A DNA stretch of 64,000 nt. It comes from Shimazuella soli. Lineage in GTDB: Bacteria; Bacillota; Bacilli; Thermoactinomycetales; Thermoactinomycetaceae. The notes below the pieces were generated by a model. That model was not told the DNA's origin. It did not search any database and worked only from the letters and a program-made list of their open reading frames with translations. Positions 19,241 to 28,714 of this stretch are shown piece after piece. A program made the position numbers and the translations under genes. The stretch covers positions 62,001 through 126,000 of the forward strand of contig NZ_JAKWBN010000008.1 of assembly GCF_022511585.1 (NCBI RefSeq), in the 5' to 3' direction. Numbering within the stretch: position 1 is the stretch's first letter; every line of letters starts with the position of its first letter.

Positions 19241-19323
19241 TTGGTGTAAAACACACGCCAAAGGAGTGGGCAGTGGTGCCAAAAATGTTGGTTGCTGTTT
19301 CTCGATGATCCTTGGCGGAGGAT
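19241..19323 (+). promoter_or_regulatory. Structured 5' leader of rpsB
   Basis: Three small stems can be drawn: TTGGTGT with ACAC-G-CCAA, GGCA with TGCC (19270-19280), and ATCC with GGAT near 19308-19322. Ribosomal protein operons are often autoregulated through such leaders. I do not match it to a named leader class. Confidence 0.35.
19273..19308 (+). CDS. Possible 11-codon leader peptide before rpsB
   Basis: AAAGGAG stands six bases before GTG at 19273, which opens [11 protein letters not shown] and stops at TGA. The ORF ends just before the last leader stem. Chance occurrence is possible because the site is short. Confidence 0.3.
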   Translation: MVPKMLVAVSR

Positions 19324-19348
19324 TAAAAACCATAAGGGGGCTGAATTC

Positions 19349-20053
19349 ATGGCAGTTGTATCCATGAAACAACTATTAGAAGCAGGTGTTCACTTCGGTC
19401 ATCAGACTCGTCGTTGGAACCCAAAAATGAGTCGTTTTATTTTTACTGAACGTAATGGTATTTACATCATTGATCTACAAAAAACAGTAAAAATGATGGA
19501 ACAAGCATACCAATTTGTTCGCGATCTATCTCGTGAAGGTGGAAACGTATTATTCGTTGGAACAAAAAAACAAGCACAAGAAGCAGTAAAGGATGAAGCA
19601 ATTCGTTCTGACATGTTTTTTGTAAATCATCGTTGGTTAGGTGGTACATTGACCAACTTTGGTACGATCCAAAAACGTATTCAACGACTACATGAGTTAG
19701 AGCGCATGGAGGAAGACGGTACTTTTGAAGTACTTCCTAAAAAAGAAGTTGTTCTCTTGAAAAAAGAACAAGCTCGCTTGGAGAAATTCCTAGGCGGCAT
19801 TAAAAATATGAAAAAACTTCCTGATGCAATCTTTATTATAGATCCTCGTAAGGAACGGATTGCTGTTGCAGAAGCTCGCAAATTAAACATTCCGATTATC
19901 TCTATTGTAGATACTAACTGTGACCCAGACGAAGTAGATTATGTAATTCCTGGTAACGATGATGCTATCCGCGCTGTACGTCTGTTTACTGCTAAAATTG
20001 CTGATGCGATTATTGAAGGAAGACAAGGCGAGCAACAAAGTTCAGCTTCGTAA
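19349..20053 (+). CDS. rpsB: 30S ribosomal protein S2
   Basis: 234 residues; binds the 30S head-body junction. Family sequence is clear: [77 protein letters not shown]. The ATG at 19349 follows AAGGGGGC; the upstream in-frame extension to 19292 is not family-like. A terminator follows, and tsf has its own short leader. Confidence 0.96.
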   Translation: MAVVSMKQLLEAGVHFGHQTRRWNPKMSRFIFTERNGIYIIDLQKTVKMMEQAYQFVRDLSREGGNVLFVGTKKQAQEAVKDEAIRSDMFFVNHRWLGGTLTNFGTIQKRIQRLHELERMEEDGTFEVLPKKEVVLLKKEQARLEKFLGGIKNMKKLPDAIFIIDPRKERIAVAEARKLNIPIISIVDTNCDPDEVDYVIPGNDDAIRAVRLFTAKIADAIIEGRQGEQQSSAS

Positions 20054-20064
20054 GTTTTTTGCGT

Positions 20065-20085
20065 AGGGGTGGTAGAGCCACCCCT
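20065..20085 (+). terminator. Terminator after rpsB
   Basis: AGGGGTGG and CCACCCCT pair around TAGAG and run into TTTTTA. Confidence 0.88.
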
Positions 20086-20178
20086 TTTTATTAGAAGTTT
20101 ATTGTTAAGTGGTTTCATTTTGGAAATTTCACCTTATGGGTAATTTAATTGATTAGTAGTGAAAGGTAGTGGCAATAG

Positions 20179-20832
20179 ATGGCTATTTCTGCATCAATGG
20201 TAAAAGATTTGAGACAAAAAACAGGCGCTGGAATGATGGATTGCAAAAAAGCGCTTACAGAAACGAATGGGGACATGGAGAAAGCAATCGAATACCTTCG
20301 TGAAAAAGGTATCGCTGGTGCTTCCAAAAAAGCAGATCGTGTCGCTGCAGAAGGTATAGTTGAGTCTTACATACATGCTGGTGGCCGTATTGGTGTGCTA
20401 GTAGAAGTAAACTGCGAAACAGACTTTGTTGCAAAAACTCCTGAATTTGGAGCATTTGTAAAAGATATTGCTATGCAAATCGCGGCAATGAATCCAAAAT
20501 ATGTTCGTCGTGAAGAGGTTGCAGAAGAAGAAGTAGAAAAAGAACGTGAAATTTTGAAGCAACAAGCACTTCAAGAAGGTAAACCAGCTAACATTGTGGA
20601 TAAAATGGTAGAAGGTCGTCTTGTAAAACACTTCAAGGAAATCTGTCTACTTGATCAAGTATTTGTAAAAGACAATGACAAAACGATTGATCAATTGGTA
20701 AAAGAGCAAATTTCACGTATTGGAGAAAACATTACTATCCGCCGTTTTGTTCGTTACGAACTCGGAGAAGGTATTGAAAAACGCCAAGACAACTTTGTAG
20801 AAGAAGTAATGTCTCAGATAAACAAAGGCTAA
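20179..20832 (+). CDS. tsf: Elongation factor Ts
   Basis: 217 residues; exchanges GDP for GTP on EF-Tu. N-terminal UBA-like domain ([19 protein letters not shown]) and the [13 protein letters not shown] core are present. It is the short form, about 75 residues less than the Bacillus subtilis protein, lacking part of the duplicated core, as in Thermus-type and several other Firmicute proteins. The ATG follows AAAGGTAG. Confidence 0.95.
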   Translation: MAISASMVKDLRQKTGAGMMDCKKALTETNGDMEKAIEYLREKGIAGASKKADRVAAEGIVESYIHAGGRIGVLVEVNCETDFVAKTPEFGAFVKDIAMQIAAMNPKYVRREEVAEEEVEKEREILKQQALQEGKPANIVDKMVEGRLVKHFKEICLLDQVFVKDNDKTIDQLVKEQISRIGENITIRRFVRYELGEGIEKRQDNFVEEVMSQINKG

Positions 20833-20880
20833 AGCGATATGGGGAGCACATTTCGTGTATCCCCCTTTTTCAAATACTGA

Positions 20881-22181
<1,301 letters not shown>

Positions 22182-22193
22182 CATTGGGTAACA

Positions 22194-22221
22194 GAAAACT
22201 CCTTCATTTGAAGGGGTTTTC
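22194..22221 (+). terminator. Terminator after frr
   Basis: GAAAACTCCTTC and GAAGGGGTTTTC form a 12-base stem with one G-U pair around ATTT. Confidence 0.75.
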
Positions 22222-22275
22222 GACTACACCTTTTTTTATCCACAGAAGCAATTATCAGTGGTGGAGGTATAAATT

Positions 22276-23046
22276 ATGCGGTTAGGATTAAAGGGGCTGT
22301 TCAACCAACGCAACCAAGGTAATGGTTTTGTTGAGGAGATCGATAAACAAACTTTGCCAAAACATATAGCCATTATTACGGATGGCAATGGCCGGTGGGC
22401 TAAAAAACGTGGATTGCCTCGGACAGCTGGTCATGCAGCAGGTATGAGGAGAGTAAGAGAAACGATTAGAGCTGCAAATGATTTGGGAATTGAAGTACTC
22501 ACTTTCTATTCTTTTTCGACTGAAAATTGGAAAAGACCTAAAGAGGAAGTAGACTATCTTATGAAACTTCCAGTCGAATTCCTAAAAACAGATTTACAAG
22601 AATTAGTAGATCGCAATGTTAAGGTACAAATGTTGGGAGAGAAACGACAAACCCCCAATTTTACTCAGGAAGCTTTAACAGAATTTGAGGATAAAACCAA
22701 ACACAATACAGGCATGATTTTAAACTTCGCTATCAACTATGGTTCACGAGATGAAATTCTTTCCATGATCCAAAAGATTATAGATGATGTCGAATTGGGA
22801 AATATTAGTAAGAGTGATATTTCTGAGCAAATAGTCAGTGAACGCTTGCTTACTAAGGGATTGCCTGATCCAGACTTGGTGATTCGATCCAGTGGTGAGA
22901 TTCGGATAAGTAACTTCTTGCTCTGGCAAATTGCTTATAGTGAGTTTTGGTTTACAGAAGCACTTTGGCCTGATTTTTCGAAAGAGATGTTTTTTCAAGC
23001 AATAAAAGAATACCAACGGAGATCAAGAAGATACGGTTCCCTTTAA
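22276..23046 (+). CDS. uppS: Undecaprenyl diphosphate synthase
   Basis: 256 residues; cis-prenyltransferase making the C55 lipid carrier for wall synthesis. Motifs: GNGRWAKKRGLPRTAGHAAG, TFYSFSTENWKRP, INYGSRDEI, LPDPDLVIRSSGEIRISNFLLWQ. Two positions differ from the pattern I remember: the usual MDGNGRW reads TDGNGRW, and IRTSGE reads IRSSGE. The catalytic Asp is kept. The ATG follows TGGAGG. Confidence 0.93.
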   Translation: MRLGLKGLFNQRNQGNGFVEEIDKQTLPKHIAIITDGNGRWAKKRGLPRTAGHAAGMRRVRETIRAANDLGIEVLTFYSFSTENWKRPKEEVDYLMKLPVEFLKTDLQELVDRNVKVQMLGEKRQTPNFTQEALTEFEDKTKHNTGMILNFAINYGSRDEILSMIQKIIDDVELGNISKSDISEQIVSERLLTKGLPDPDLVIRSSGEIRISNFLLWQIAYSEFWFTEALWPDFSKEMFFQAIKEYQRRSRRYGSL

Positions 23047-23147
23047 AAAGGGTAAATATTAGGTTTGAAAATAGCGAATCGTGACATTATGATTCTGCCA
23101 TATCTAATGGATTTGTATTTTGCAATTCCTGTAAGGGAGGTAGGACA

Positions 23148-23235
23148 GGAGAGGATCGTTGCTCTCAGTTAAAAGCTGAGAAATGCCGACATTCCTCTAC
23201 ACCAACGTTATAAGGTGGTTATCCTGTCGGCAATT
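23148..23235 (+). promoter_or_regulatory. Structured leader of cdsA with alternative hairpins
   Basis: Two mutually exclusive folds can be drawn. In one, AGAGGA (23150) pairs with TCCTCT (23193) around a CTCAG/CTGAG stem (23164/23176). In the other, TGCCGACA (23184) pairs with TGTCGGCA (23225), enclosing CACC/GGTG (23200/23214) and burying the GGTGG that could serve as ribosome binding site. It lies in an unusually long gap between uppS and cdsA. Confidence 0.4.
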
Positions 23236-23239
23236 ATGA
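23183..23239 (+). CDS. Possible 18-codon ORF coupled to cdsA
   Basis: ATG at 23183 opens MPTFLYTNVIRWLSCRQL, and its stop TGA overlaps the cdsA ATG as ATGA, a typical coupling arrangement. Its own ribosome binding site is weak. A preceding 6-codon frame (TTG at 23159, MLSVKS) with AGGAGAGG in front stops three bases before this ATG and could feed ribosomes into it. Confidence 0.35.
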   Translation: MPTFLYTNVIRWLSCRQL

Positions 23240-24039
23240 AAGAACGCATCATTTCAGGAGTACTAGGAGCAGGTTTCTTTTTGCTCGTATTATGGCTAGG
23301 CTCTTGGTGGTATTCTGTATTCATTTGGATACTGGCATCCATCTGTTTTTTGGAATACTGTCGTCTGTTCGGATATTCATACCGCAAGCCCCAAGTAATC
23401 CTTGGGTTGGTGTTCGTTTTCTTGATTCTTGTCGCTGGATTACGGACGCAATTGAGGTTAGAGTCTATTGCCTTGTTACATAGTGAAAATGTGTTAATTC
23501 TTATTTTGGTTGTATTTTTTGCTTTACTGGTATTTTCTCGTAATCAGTTTGATATTTATCAAATGGCGCACTTATTTATTGGTACGATATACATAGGTTT
23601 TGGTTTTTCATATATGATTAATATTATTTGGCATCCGGATGGTTTTTTATGGTCATTGTTTATATTGTTAATCATCTGGGCTAACGATACAGGTGCGTAT
23701 TTTGCTGGAAAAAGTTTAGGTAAACACAAGCTATGGCCTTCGATTAGTCCTAATAAAACCGTCGAAGGTTCTGTTGGCGGAGTATTAGTAGGTTTAGTAG
23801 TTAGTGGAATATTTGGGTATTTATTCCCTCAGATTTGGCCAATTGAATACGCGATAGTATTAGGATTTCTTATTTCGATAGTTGGTCAGCTAGGAGATTT
23901 AGTTGAATCCGCTATTAAGAGGACTACCGGCACAAAAGATTCAGGTCGGATTCTTCCAGGACATGGAGGTATTCTCGATCGGTTTGATAGTTTGATTTTT
24001 ACCTATCTTATTCTTCATATCTTCACTGGTTTTTTTTAG
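23236..24039 (+). CDS. cdsA: Phosphatidate cytidylyltransferase
   Basis: 268 residues, about eight membrane helices; makes CDP-diacylglycerol. The signature is at the C-terminus: GDLVESAIKRTTGTKDSGR followed by LPGHGGILDRFDS, with WANDTGAYFAGKSLGKHK upstream. The start is uncertain: family length favours ATG at 23236, which lacks a normal ribosome binding site but overlaps the stop of a small upstream ORF. GTG at 23215 is in frame but also lacks a site. Confidence 0.92.
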   Translation: MKERIISGVLGAGFFLLVLWLGSWWYSVFIWILASICFLEYCRLFGYSYRKPQVILGLVFVFLILVAGLRTQLRLESIALLHSENVLILILVVFFALLVFSRNQFDIYQMAHLFIGTIYIGFGFSYMINIIWHPDGFLWSLFILLIIWANDTGAYFAGKSLGKHKLWPSISPNKTVEGSVGGVLVGLVVSGIFGYLFPQIWPIEYAIVLGFLISIVGQLGDLVESAIKRTTGTKDSGRILPGHGGILDRFDSLIFTYLILHIFTGFF

Positions 24040-24077
24040 AAAAAGATATTTAATGGGAATGTAAAAGGAGAACTTAG

Positions 24078-25226
24078 ATGTTAGAAAAATTATCAATCTT
24101 AGGTTCAACTGGATCTATTGGAACAAGCACACTAGATGTTGTTAAGCAACATCCAGATCAATTTCAAGTGATTGCTCTAGCTGCGGGTAGTAACGTTGAA
24201 AAAATGATCCACCAGGTACAACTTTTTCGGCCAAAATTAATATCAATGTCTACAAAAGATTTGGCTGAAAGAGTGGCTAGAGAAATTCCTGATTCAATTA
24301 AAGTCGTATGGGGAGATAAAGGTTTATTGGAAGTCGCAACGCATCCAGAATCAACTTACGTTGTTTCCTCTCTTGTCGGCAGCAGAGGATTAGAACCTAC
24401 CTTAGCTGCAATTGAAGCAGGAAAAAGAATTGGACTTGCCAATAAAGAATCATTAGTTACAGCTGGTCATCTCGTGATGGATCTTGCGAAAAAACATAAA
24501 GTAGATATTCTACCGATCGATAGTGAACACTCTGCCCTATTTCAATGCTTAAATGGAGAGAGAAGAGAAGATGTTAAAAAGTTAATATTAACTGCTTCAG
24601 GAGGAGCATTCCGTGATTTTTCAAGGGAGCAGCTAACGGATGCTACTCCTGAGATGGCTTTAAAACATCCAAACTGGGCAATGGGAGCTAAGGTTACTAT
24701 TGATACGGCTACTTTGATGAACAAAGGTTTAGAAGTAATGGAAGCACATTGGCTTTTTTCTTTTCCTTATGAACAGATCGATGTGTTAGTTCACCCTCAA
24801 AGCATAATTCATTCTATGGTCGAATTCCAAGATGGGGCCGTGATAGCACAATTAGGTACACCAGATATGAAAGTACCTATTCAATATGCACTGTCTTATC
24901 CTAAAAGATTACCACTTGCAATGCCTGCTTTGTCTTTGAGTGAAATTGGGCAGCTTACATTTGGAAAACCCGATTATTCTCGTTTTCCTTGTTTGGCAAT
25001 GGCTTTTGAAGCAGGTAAGGCTGGTGGAACAATGCCTACTGTTTTAAATGCTGCAAATGAAATTGCTGTCGAGAAATTTTTAAATAAATCTATTCCTTTT
25101 TTAGGAATAGAGGCTATGATAGAAAGAACACTAGAAAAACATGTATCTATCAATAACCCACAACTAGAAGACATTCAACATGCAGACCAGTGGGCACGTG
25201 AATTTGCTCGTCAATTAACCTTATAG
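24078..25226 (+). CDS. dxr: 1-deoxy-D-xylulose 5-phosphate reductoisomerase
   Basis: 382 residues; second step of the non-mevalonate isoprenoid pathway, feeding UppS. NADPH-binding LGSTGSIGTSTLDVV at the N-terminus, LANKESLV, then SGGAFRD and HPNWAMGAKVTIDTATLMNK with the metal and substrate residues. ATG after AAAGGAG. It abuts rseP. Confidence 0.96.
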   Translation: MLEKLSILGSTGSIGTSTLDVVKQHPDQFQVIALAAGSNVEKMIHQVQLFRPKLISMSTKDLAERVAREIPDSIKVVWGDKGLLEVATHPESTYVVSSLVGSRGLEPTLAAIEAGKRIGLANKESLVTAGHLVMDLAKKHKVDILPIDSEHSALFQCLNGERREDVKKLILTASGGAFRDFSREQLTDATPEMALKHPNWAMGAKVTIDTATLMNKGLEVMEAHWLFSFPYEQIDVLVHPQSIIHSMVEFQDGAVIAQLGTPDMKVPIQYALSYPKRLPLAMPALSLSEIGQLTFGKPDYSRFPCLAMAFEAGKAGGTMPTVLNAANEIAVEKFLNKSIPFLGIEAMIERTLEKHVSINNPQLEDIQHADQWAREFARQLTL

Positions 25227-25238
25227 GTGGTGATGTTG

Positions 25239-26504
25239 GTGCACGTATTGCAAACGGTTGTTTCATTTGTTTTGGTTTTGAGTGTGTTGGTGTTTGTGCA
25301 CGAACTTGGTCATTTTTTGCTTGCTAAAAGAGCTGGAATATTGGTACGTGAGTTTGCTATTGGCTTTGGTCCCATTGTTTTTTCAAGAAGAAAAGGAGAA
25401 ACATTATATGCCATACGCCTATTACCTTTAGGTGGATTTGTTCGGATGGCAGGTGAAGATCCAGAGATCATTGATATCAAGCCTGAATCAAAAATTTATT
25501 TGGCTTTCAAAAATGATTTGGTTAAAGATGTCTGGTTGTTCGAACCAGTTCAAGCAGCAAAAATGGTTTCTGGTTCCTTAGTGGAGATGGATACAGAAAA
25601 AGATTTATTTCTTACTGTTCGATTGGAAACAGGAGAGCAAGTACGTTATCCCTTGCATCGTGAAGCATTTATCCATCTGACCAAATCAAATGAGATGCAA
25701 ATTGCTCCACTTGATCGTCAATTTAGCTCTAAAACAGTTGGACAAAAAGCACTAACCATTTTGGCTGGACCCGTATTTAATATTATTTTGACGATTATTC
25801 TTTTTGGGATTTATACATCCGTTACTGGTATAGAGGCAAAACTTCCCATTCATACCGTGACAAAAGACTCGCCTGCTCAAAAAGCAGGGTTAAAGCCTGG
25901 AGATCTTATTGAATCTGTTAATGGTCAGCGTGTCAGTACAATAGATATGCTTCGTGTCCAATTGGTTAATTCAAAAGGAAAACCTGTACCTTTCCTAATT
26001 AAACGTGGAAATCAAGAATTGCATCTAAATATTGCCCCTAAGAAACAAGGTGAAGTATATATAATTGGGACAACATTTGATGAAAGACAAATGAAACGAA
26101 AAGCAACAATTGGTGAAACCATTCAAGAAGGATTTAAACAGACCTATAATTGGTCAGTAGTTATACTAGATGGTTTTCGTAGCTTAGTAACAGGTCAGAT
26201 ATCAGTCAAAAGTTTAGGTGGACCAGCGCAGATGGGGTATTTGACTGGTAAAGCAGCTGATGCTGGATTTATCGCCCTGATCAAATGGACTGCTCTTCTC
26301 AGTTTGAATCTTGGGATATTCAACCTACTTCCTATTCCTGCTTTAGATGGAAGTCGTCTTTTCTTTATTATTATAGAGGGATTAAGAGGACGGCCTATCA
26401 ATCCAAATAAAGAGAGTTTAGTTCACTTTGTAGGGTTTGCAATGCTAATGATGCTAATGATTTTTGTAACCTACAACGATATAGTAAAAATATTTTTTAC
26501 CTAG
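25239..26504 (+). CDS. rseP: Intramembrane zinc metalloprotease RseP/RasP (site-2 protease)
   Basis: About 421 residues, four membrane spans. FVHELGHFLLAKRAG near the N-terminus carries the HExxH zinc site, a PDZ domain sits in the middle (SPAQKAGLKPGDLIESVNG), and NLLPIPALDGSRL supplies the third ligand. It cleaves anti-sigma factors and signal peptide remnants in the membrane. Several in-frame starts follow the dxr stop; AGGTGG at 25225 spaces best with the GTG at 25239, although ATG 25233 is possible. Confidence 0.93.
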   Translation: MHVLQTVVSFVLVLSVLVFVHELGHFLLAKRAGILVREFAIGFGPIVFSRRKGETLYAIRLLPLGGFVRMAGEDPEIIDIKPESKIYLAFKNDLVKDVWLFEPVQAAKMVSGSLVEMDTEKDLFLTVRLETGEQVRYPLHREAFIHLTKSNEMQIAPLDRQFSSKTVGQKALTILAGPVFNIILTIILFGIYTSVTGIEAKLPIHTVTKDSPAQKAGLKPGDLIESVNGQRVSTIDMLRVQLVNSKGKPVPFLIKRGNQELHLNIAPKKQGEVYIIGTTFDERQMKRKATIGETIQEGFKQTYNWSVVILDGFRSLVTGQISVKSLGGPAQMGYLTGKAADAGFIALIKWTALLSLNLGIFNLLPIPALDGSRLFFIIIEGLRGRPINPNKESLVHFVGFAMLMMLMIFVTYNDIVKIFFT

Positions 26505-26519
26505 AGAAGAGGAAGGATT

Positions 26520-28217
26520 TTGAGACAGAAGACTGCACTTATCCCTACACTCAGAAGTGTTGCGGAAGCAGAAATGATCAGCCATCAACTATTGCTCCGG
26601 GCTGGTTTCATTCGCCAAGTGGCAGCAGGAGTATATAATTATTTGCCATTAGCCCAACGGGTATTACAAAAAATTTCTATGATTGTTCGAGAAGAAATGG
26701 ATCGGATTGGTTCACAAGAATTACTAATGCCAGCTCTCAATCCAGCTGAACTATGGCAGGAATCCGGACGATATGATACATATGGTCCAGAATTAGTGAA
26801 ATTACAAGATCGTCATGAGCGCAATTTTATTCTTGGTCCAACACATGAAGAAACAATAACCGATTTGCTCCGTAAAGAAGTAAACTCATACAAAAAGTTA
26901 CCAATGACACTTTATCAGATTCAAACTAAATTTCGCGATGAGAAGCGTCCTCGTTCAGGTCTATTACGGGGTAGAGAATTTATTATGAAAGACGCATATT
27001 CTTTTCATGCTGATCGCAAGTCACTAGATGAAACTTATGAGGACATGTATCAAGCATATAGCAATATTTTTACCCGATGTGGGCTGGAGTTTGGAGCAGT
27101 TGAGGCGGATTCAGGATCTATAGGAGGAAAGGGAACTCACGAGTTTATGGTGTTCTCTGAGGCTGGTGAAGATAAGATCGCGATTTGTACCTCTTGTGAT
27201 TACTCTGCGAATATTGAAATGGCTGAGATTATGATAGATGATACTATTCGTATAAAGAAGCAAGATGTTCAAGCAATGGAGAAAATCTATACGCCAGACA
27301 TTAAAACAATCGATCAACTCGCATCATATCTTCAAGTTGCTCCGAGCTCTTTAGTAAAAACTCTATTATTTATCGTAGACGATAAGCCAGTGATGGTTTT
27401 GGTTCGTGGAGACCACGAAGTCAATGAAGTAAAAGTGAAAAATGTATTAGAAGCAACAACATGTTCTTTAGCAGATGAAACAACTATTTTTAAAGTTACT
27501 GGTGCAACCCCGGGTTCACTAGGACCAGTCCACTTAGATGAAAAAATAACTATTCTTGCAGATTTTGCTTTAAGCGGGTTTGATGAATGGCATATTGGTG
27601 CTAATGAGACAGATTATCATTTTTTACATGCTGTAGAGGGAAGAGATTTCGAAGTTAGCAAGTATGCAGATTTGCGTACTGTAGAAGAAGGAGACAAATG
27701 TCCCCGGTGCAAAGGAACAATCCGTTTTCAAAAAGGTGTTGAAGTTGGACATATCTTTAAACTGGGCACTAAGTACAGTGATGCTATGAGAGGTACTTTT
27801 CTTGATGCAAATGGTCGAGAACAAACGTATATTATGGGTTGCTATGGAATTGGTATATCTCGAACACTCTCTGCTGTTGTAGAACAACATCATGATGATA
27901 ATGGAATCATTTGGCCAGAATCTATTGCTCCATATGCAGTACATCTTATTGCAGTAAATATGAAAGATAAAGAGCAGAGTGAGCTAGCGGAAAATCTATA
28001 TCTACAATTGATGCAGGCAGGTATTGAAGTTTTATTTGATGATCGCCAAGAGAGAGCTGGGGTTAAATTTAAAGATGCAGATTTAATTGGTATTCCCAAA
28101 AGAATTGTAGTGGGATCAAAAGCTGAAGATGATATAGTGGAACTAAAGTTTCGTCGTACTGGTGAAAGTCAAGAACTTAGAGTGGAAGAGCTCTTAGAAG
28201 TTATGAAAAATAATTGA
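26520..28217 (+). CDS. proS: Prolyl-tRNA synthetase (bacterial type, with editing domain)
   Basis: 565 residues, class II. Catalytic parts: FIRQVAAGVYNYLPLAQRV, LGPTHEETITDLLRKE, TKFRDEKRPRSGLLRGREF, and MGCYGIGISRTLSAVVEQ. The central insertion editing domain (about residues 230-390) and a C-terminal anticodon-binding domain are present. TTG start at 26520 after AGGAAGG. In Bacillus polC follows; here terminators and a surface-protein locus follow. Confidence 0.95.
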   Translation: MRQKTALIPTLRSVAEAEMISHQLLLRAGFIRQVAAGVYNYLPLAQRVLQKISMIVREEMDRIGSQELLMPALNPAELWQESGRYDTYGPELVKLQDRHERNFILGPTHEETITDLLRKEVNSYKKLPMTLYQIQTKFRDEKRPRSGLLRGREFIMKDAYSFHADRKSLDETYEDMYQAYSNIFTRCGLEFGAVEADSGSIGGKGTHEFMVFSEAGEDKIAICTSCDYSANIEMAEIMIDDTIRIKKQDVQAMEKIYTPDIKTIDQLASYLQVAPSSLVKTLLFIVDDKPVMVLVRGDHEVNEVKVKNVLEATTCSLADETTIFKVTGATPGSLGPVHLDEKITILADFALSGFDEWHIGANETDYHFLHAVEGRDFEVSKYADLRTVEEGDKCPRCKGTIRFQKGVEVGHIFKLGTKYSDAMRGTFLDANGREQTYIMGCYGIGISRTLSAVVEQHHDDNGIIWPESIAPYAVHLIAVNMKDKEQSELAENLYLQLMQAGIEVLFDDRQERAGVKFKDADLIGIPKRIVVGSKAEDDIVELKFRRTGESQELRVEELLEVMKNN

Positions 28218-28222
28218 TTATA

Positions 28223-28314
28223 CCCCTTTTTTAGAGAAGGGGCTTGTGATATTTGAACTTAGGTATCAAGGATTTTGATTCAACGATCCATTCTTTTTTA
28301 AGAAAGGATCGTTG
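28223..28314 (+). terminator. Two hairpins terminating proS
   Basis: A weak stem CCCCTT/AAGGGG (28223-28242) is followed by a strong one, CAACGATCC/GGATCGTTG (28281-28289, 28306-28314), with an inner TTCTT/AAGAA and a TTTTTT tail. Confidence 0.85.
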
Positions 28315-28320
28315 TTTTTT

Positions 28321-28714
28321 GTACTATATATTGTTTTTTTTGATAAGATGATTTTTTAAACTTAATTATACAAATTGTATTTTTTTATGGTTATTTTAGA
28401 AAATCTTTTGGAAAAGAGATCGCATACAATGATATGTTTTACTCAAGGAATGTTTTTATTATCTTTATTAAAATTGCAGTATTTTGTTGGAGATATGATT
28501 TGGCCAAATTAAAAAAAGGCCTAAGATTTTGAAGGAAACCTTTTCATTTTCTATCTGAAAAAGTTGTAACTTATAACAAATTTATTAAACATTGATTATT
28601 TCAATTGACACTGATTTCTCTGAACACTAAGATGAGAATAGACAGATAAAGAAAAGTATTCCATACATTTATGGTTGAAAAAGGGAATAGAACAAAAGGA
28701 AAGGTTGATTATAT
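28321..28714 (+). other. A+T-rich gap before the surface-protein gene
   Basis: No ORF of note. The stretch must hold the promoter of the repeat-protein/sortase pair, but several -10-like sequences occur and I cannot choose one. GAAAGG about ten bases before the TTG at 28715 is the probable ribosome binding site. Confidence 0.5.

Noticed and set aside
23140-23235. T-box or TPP riboswitch before cdsA
   Set aside because: GGTGG and CTGAGA-like pieces recall these classes, but the T-box AGGGTGGNACCGCG core and the remaining TPP elements are absent.
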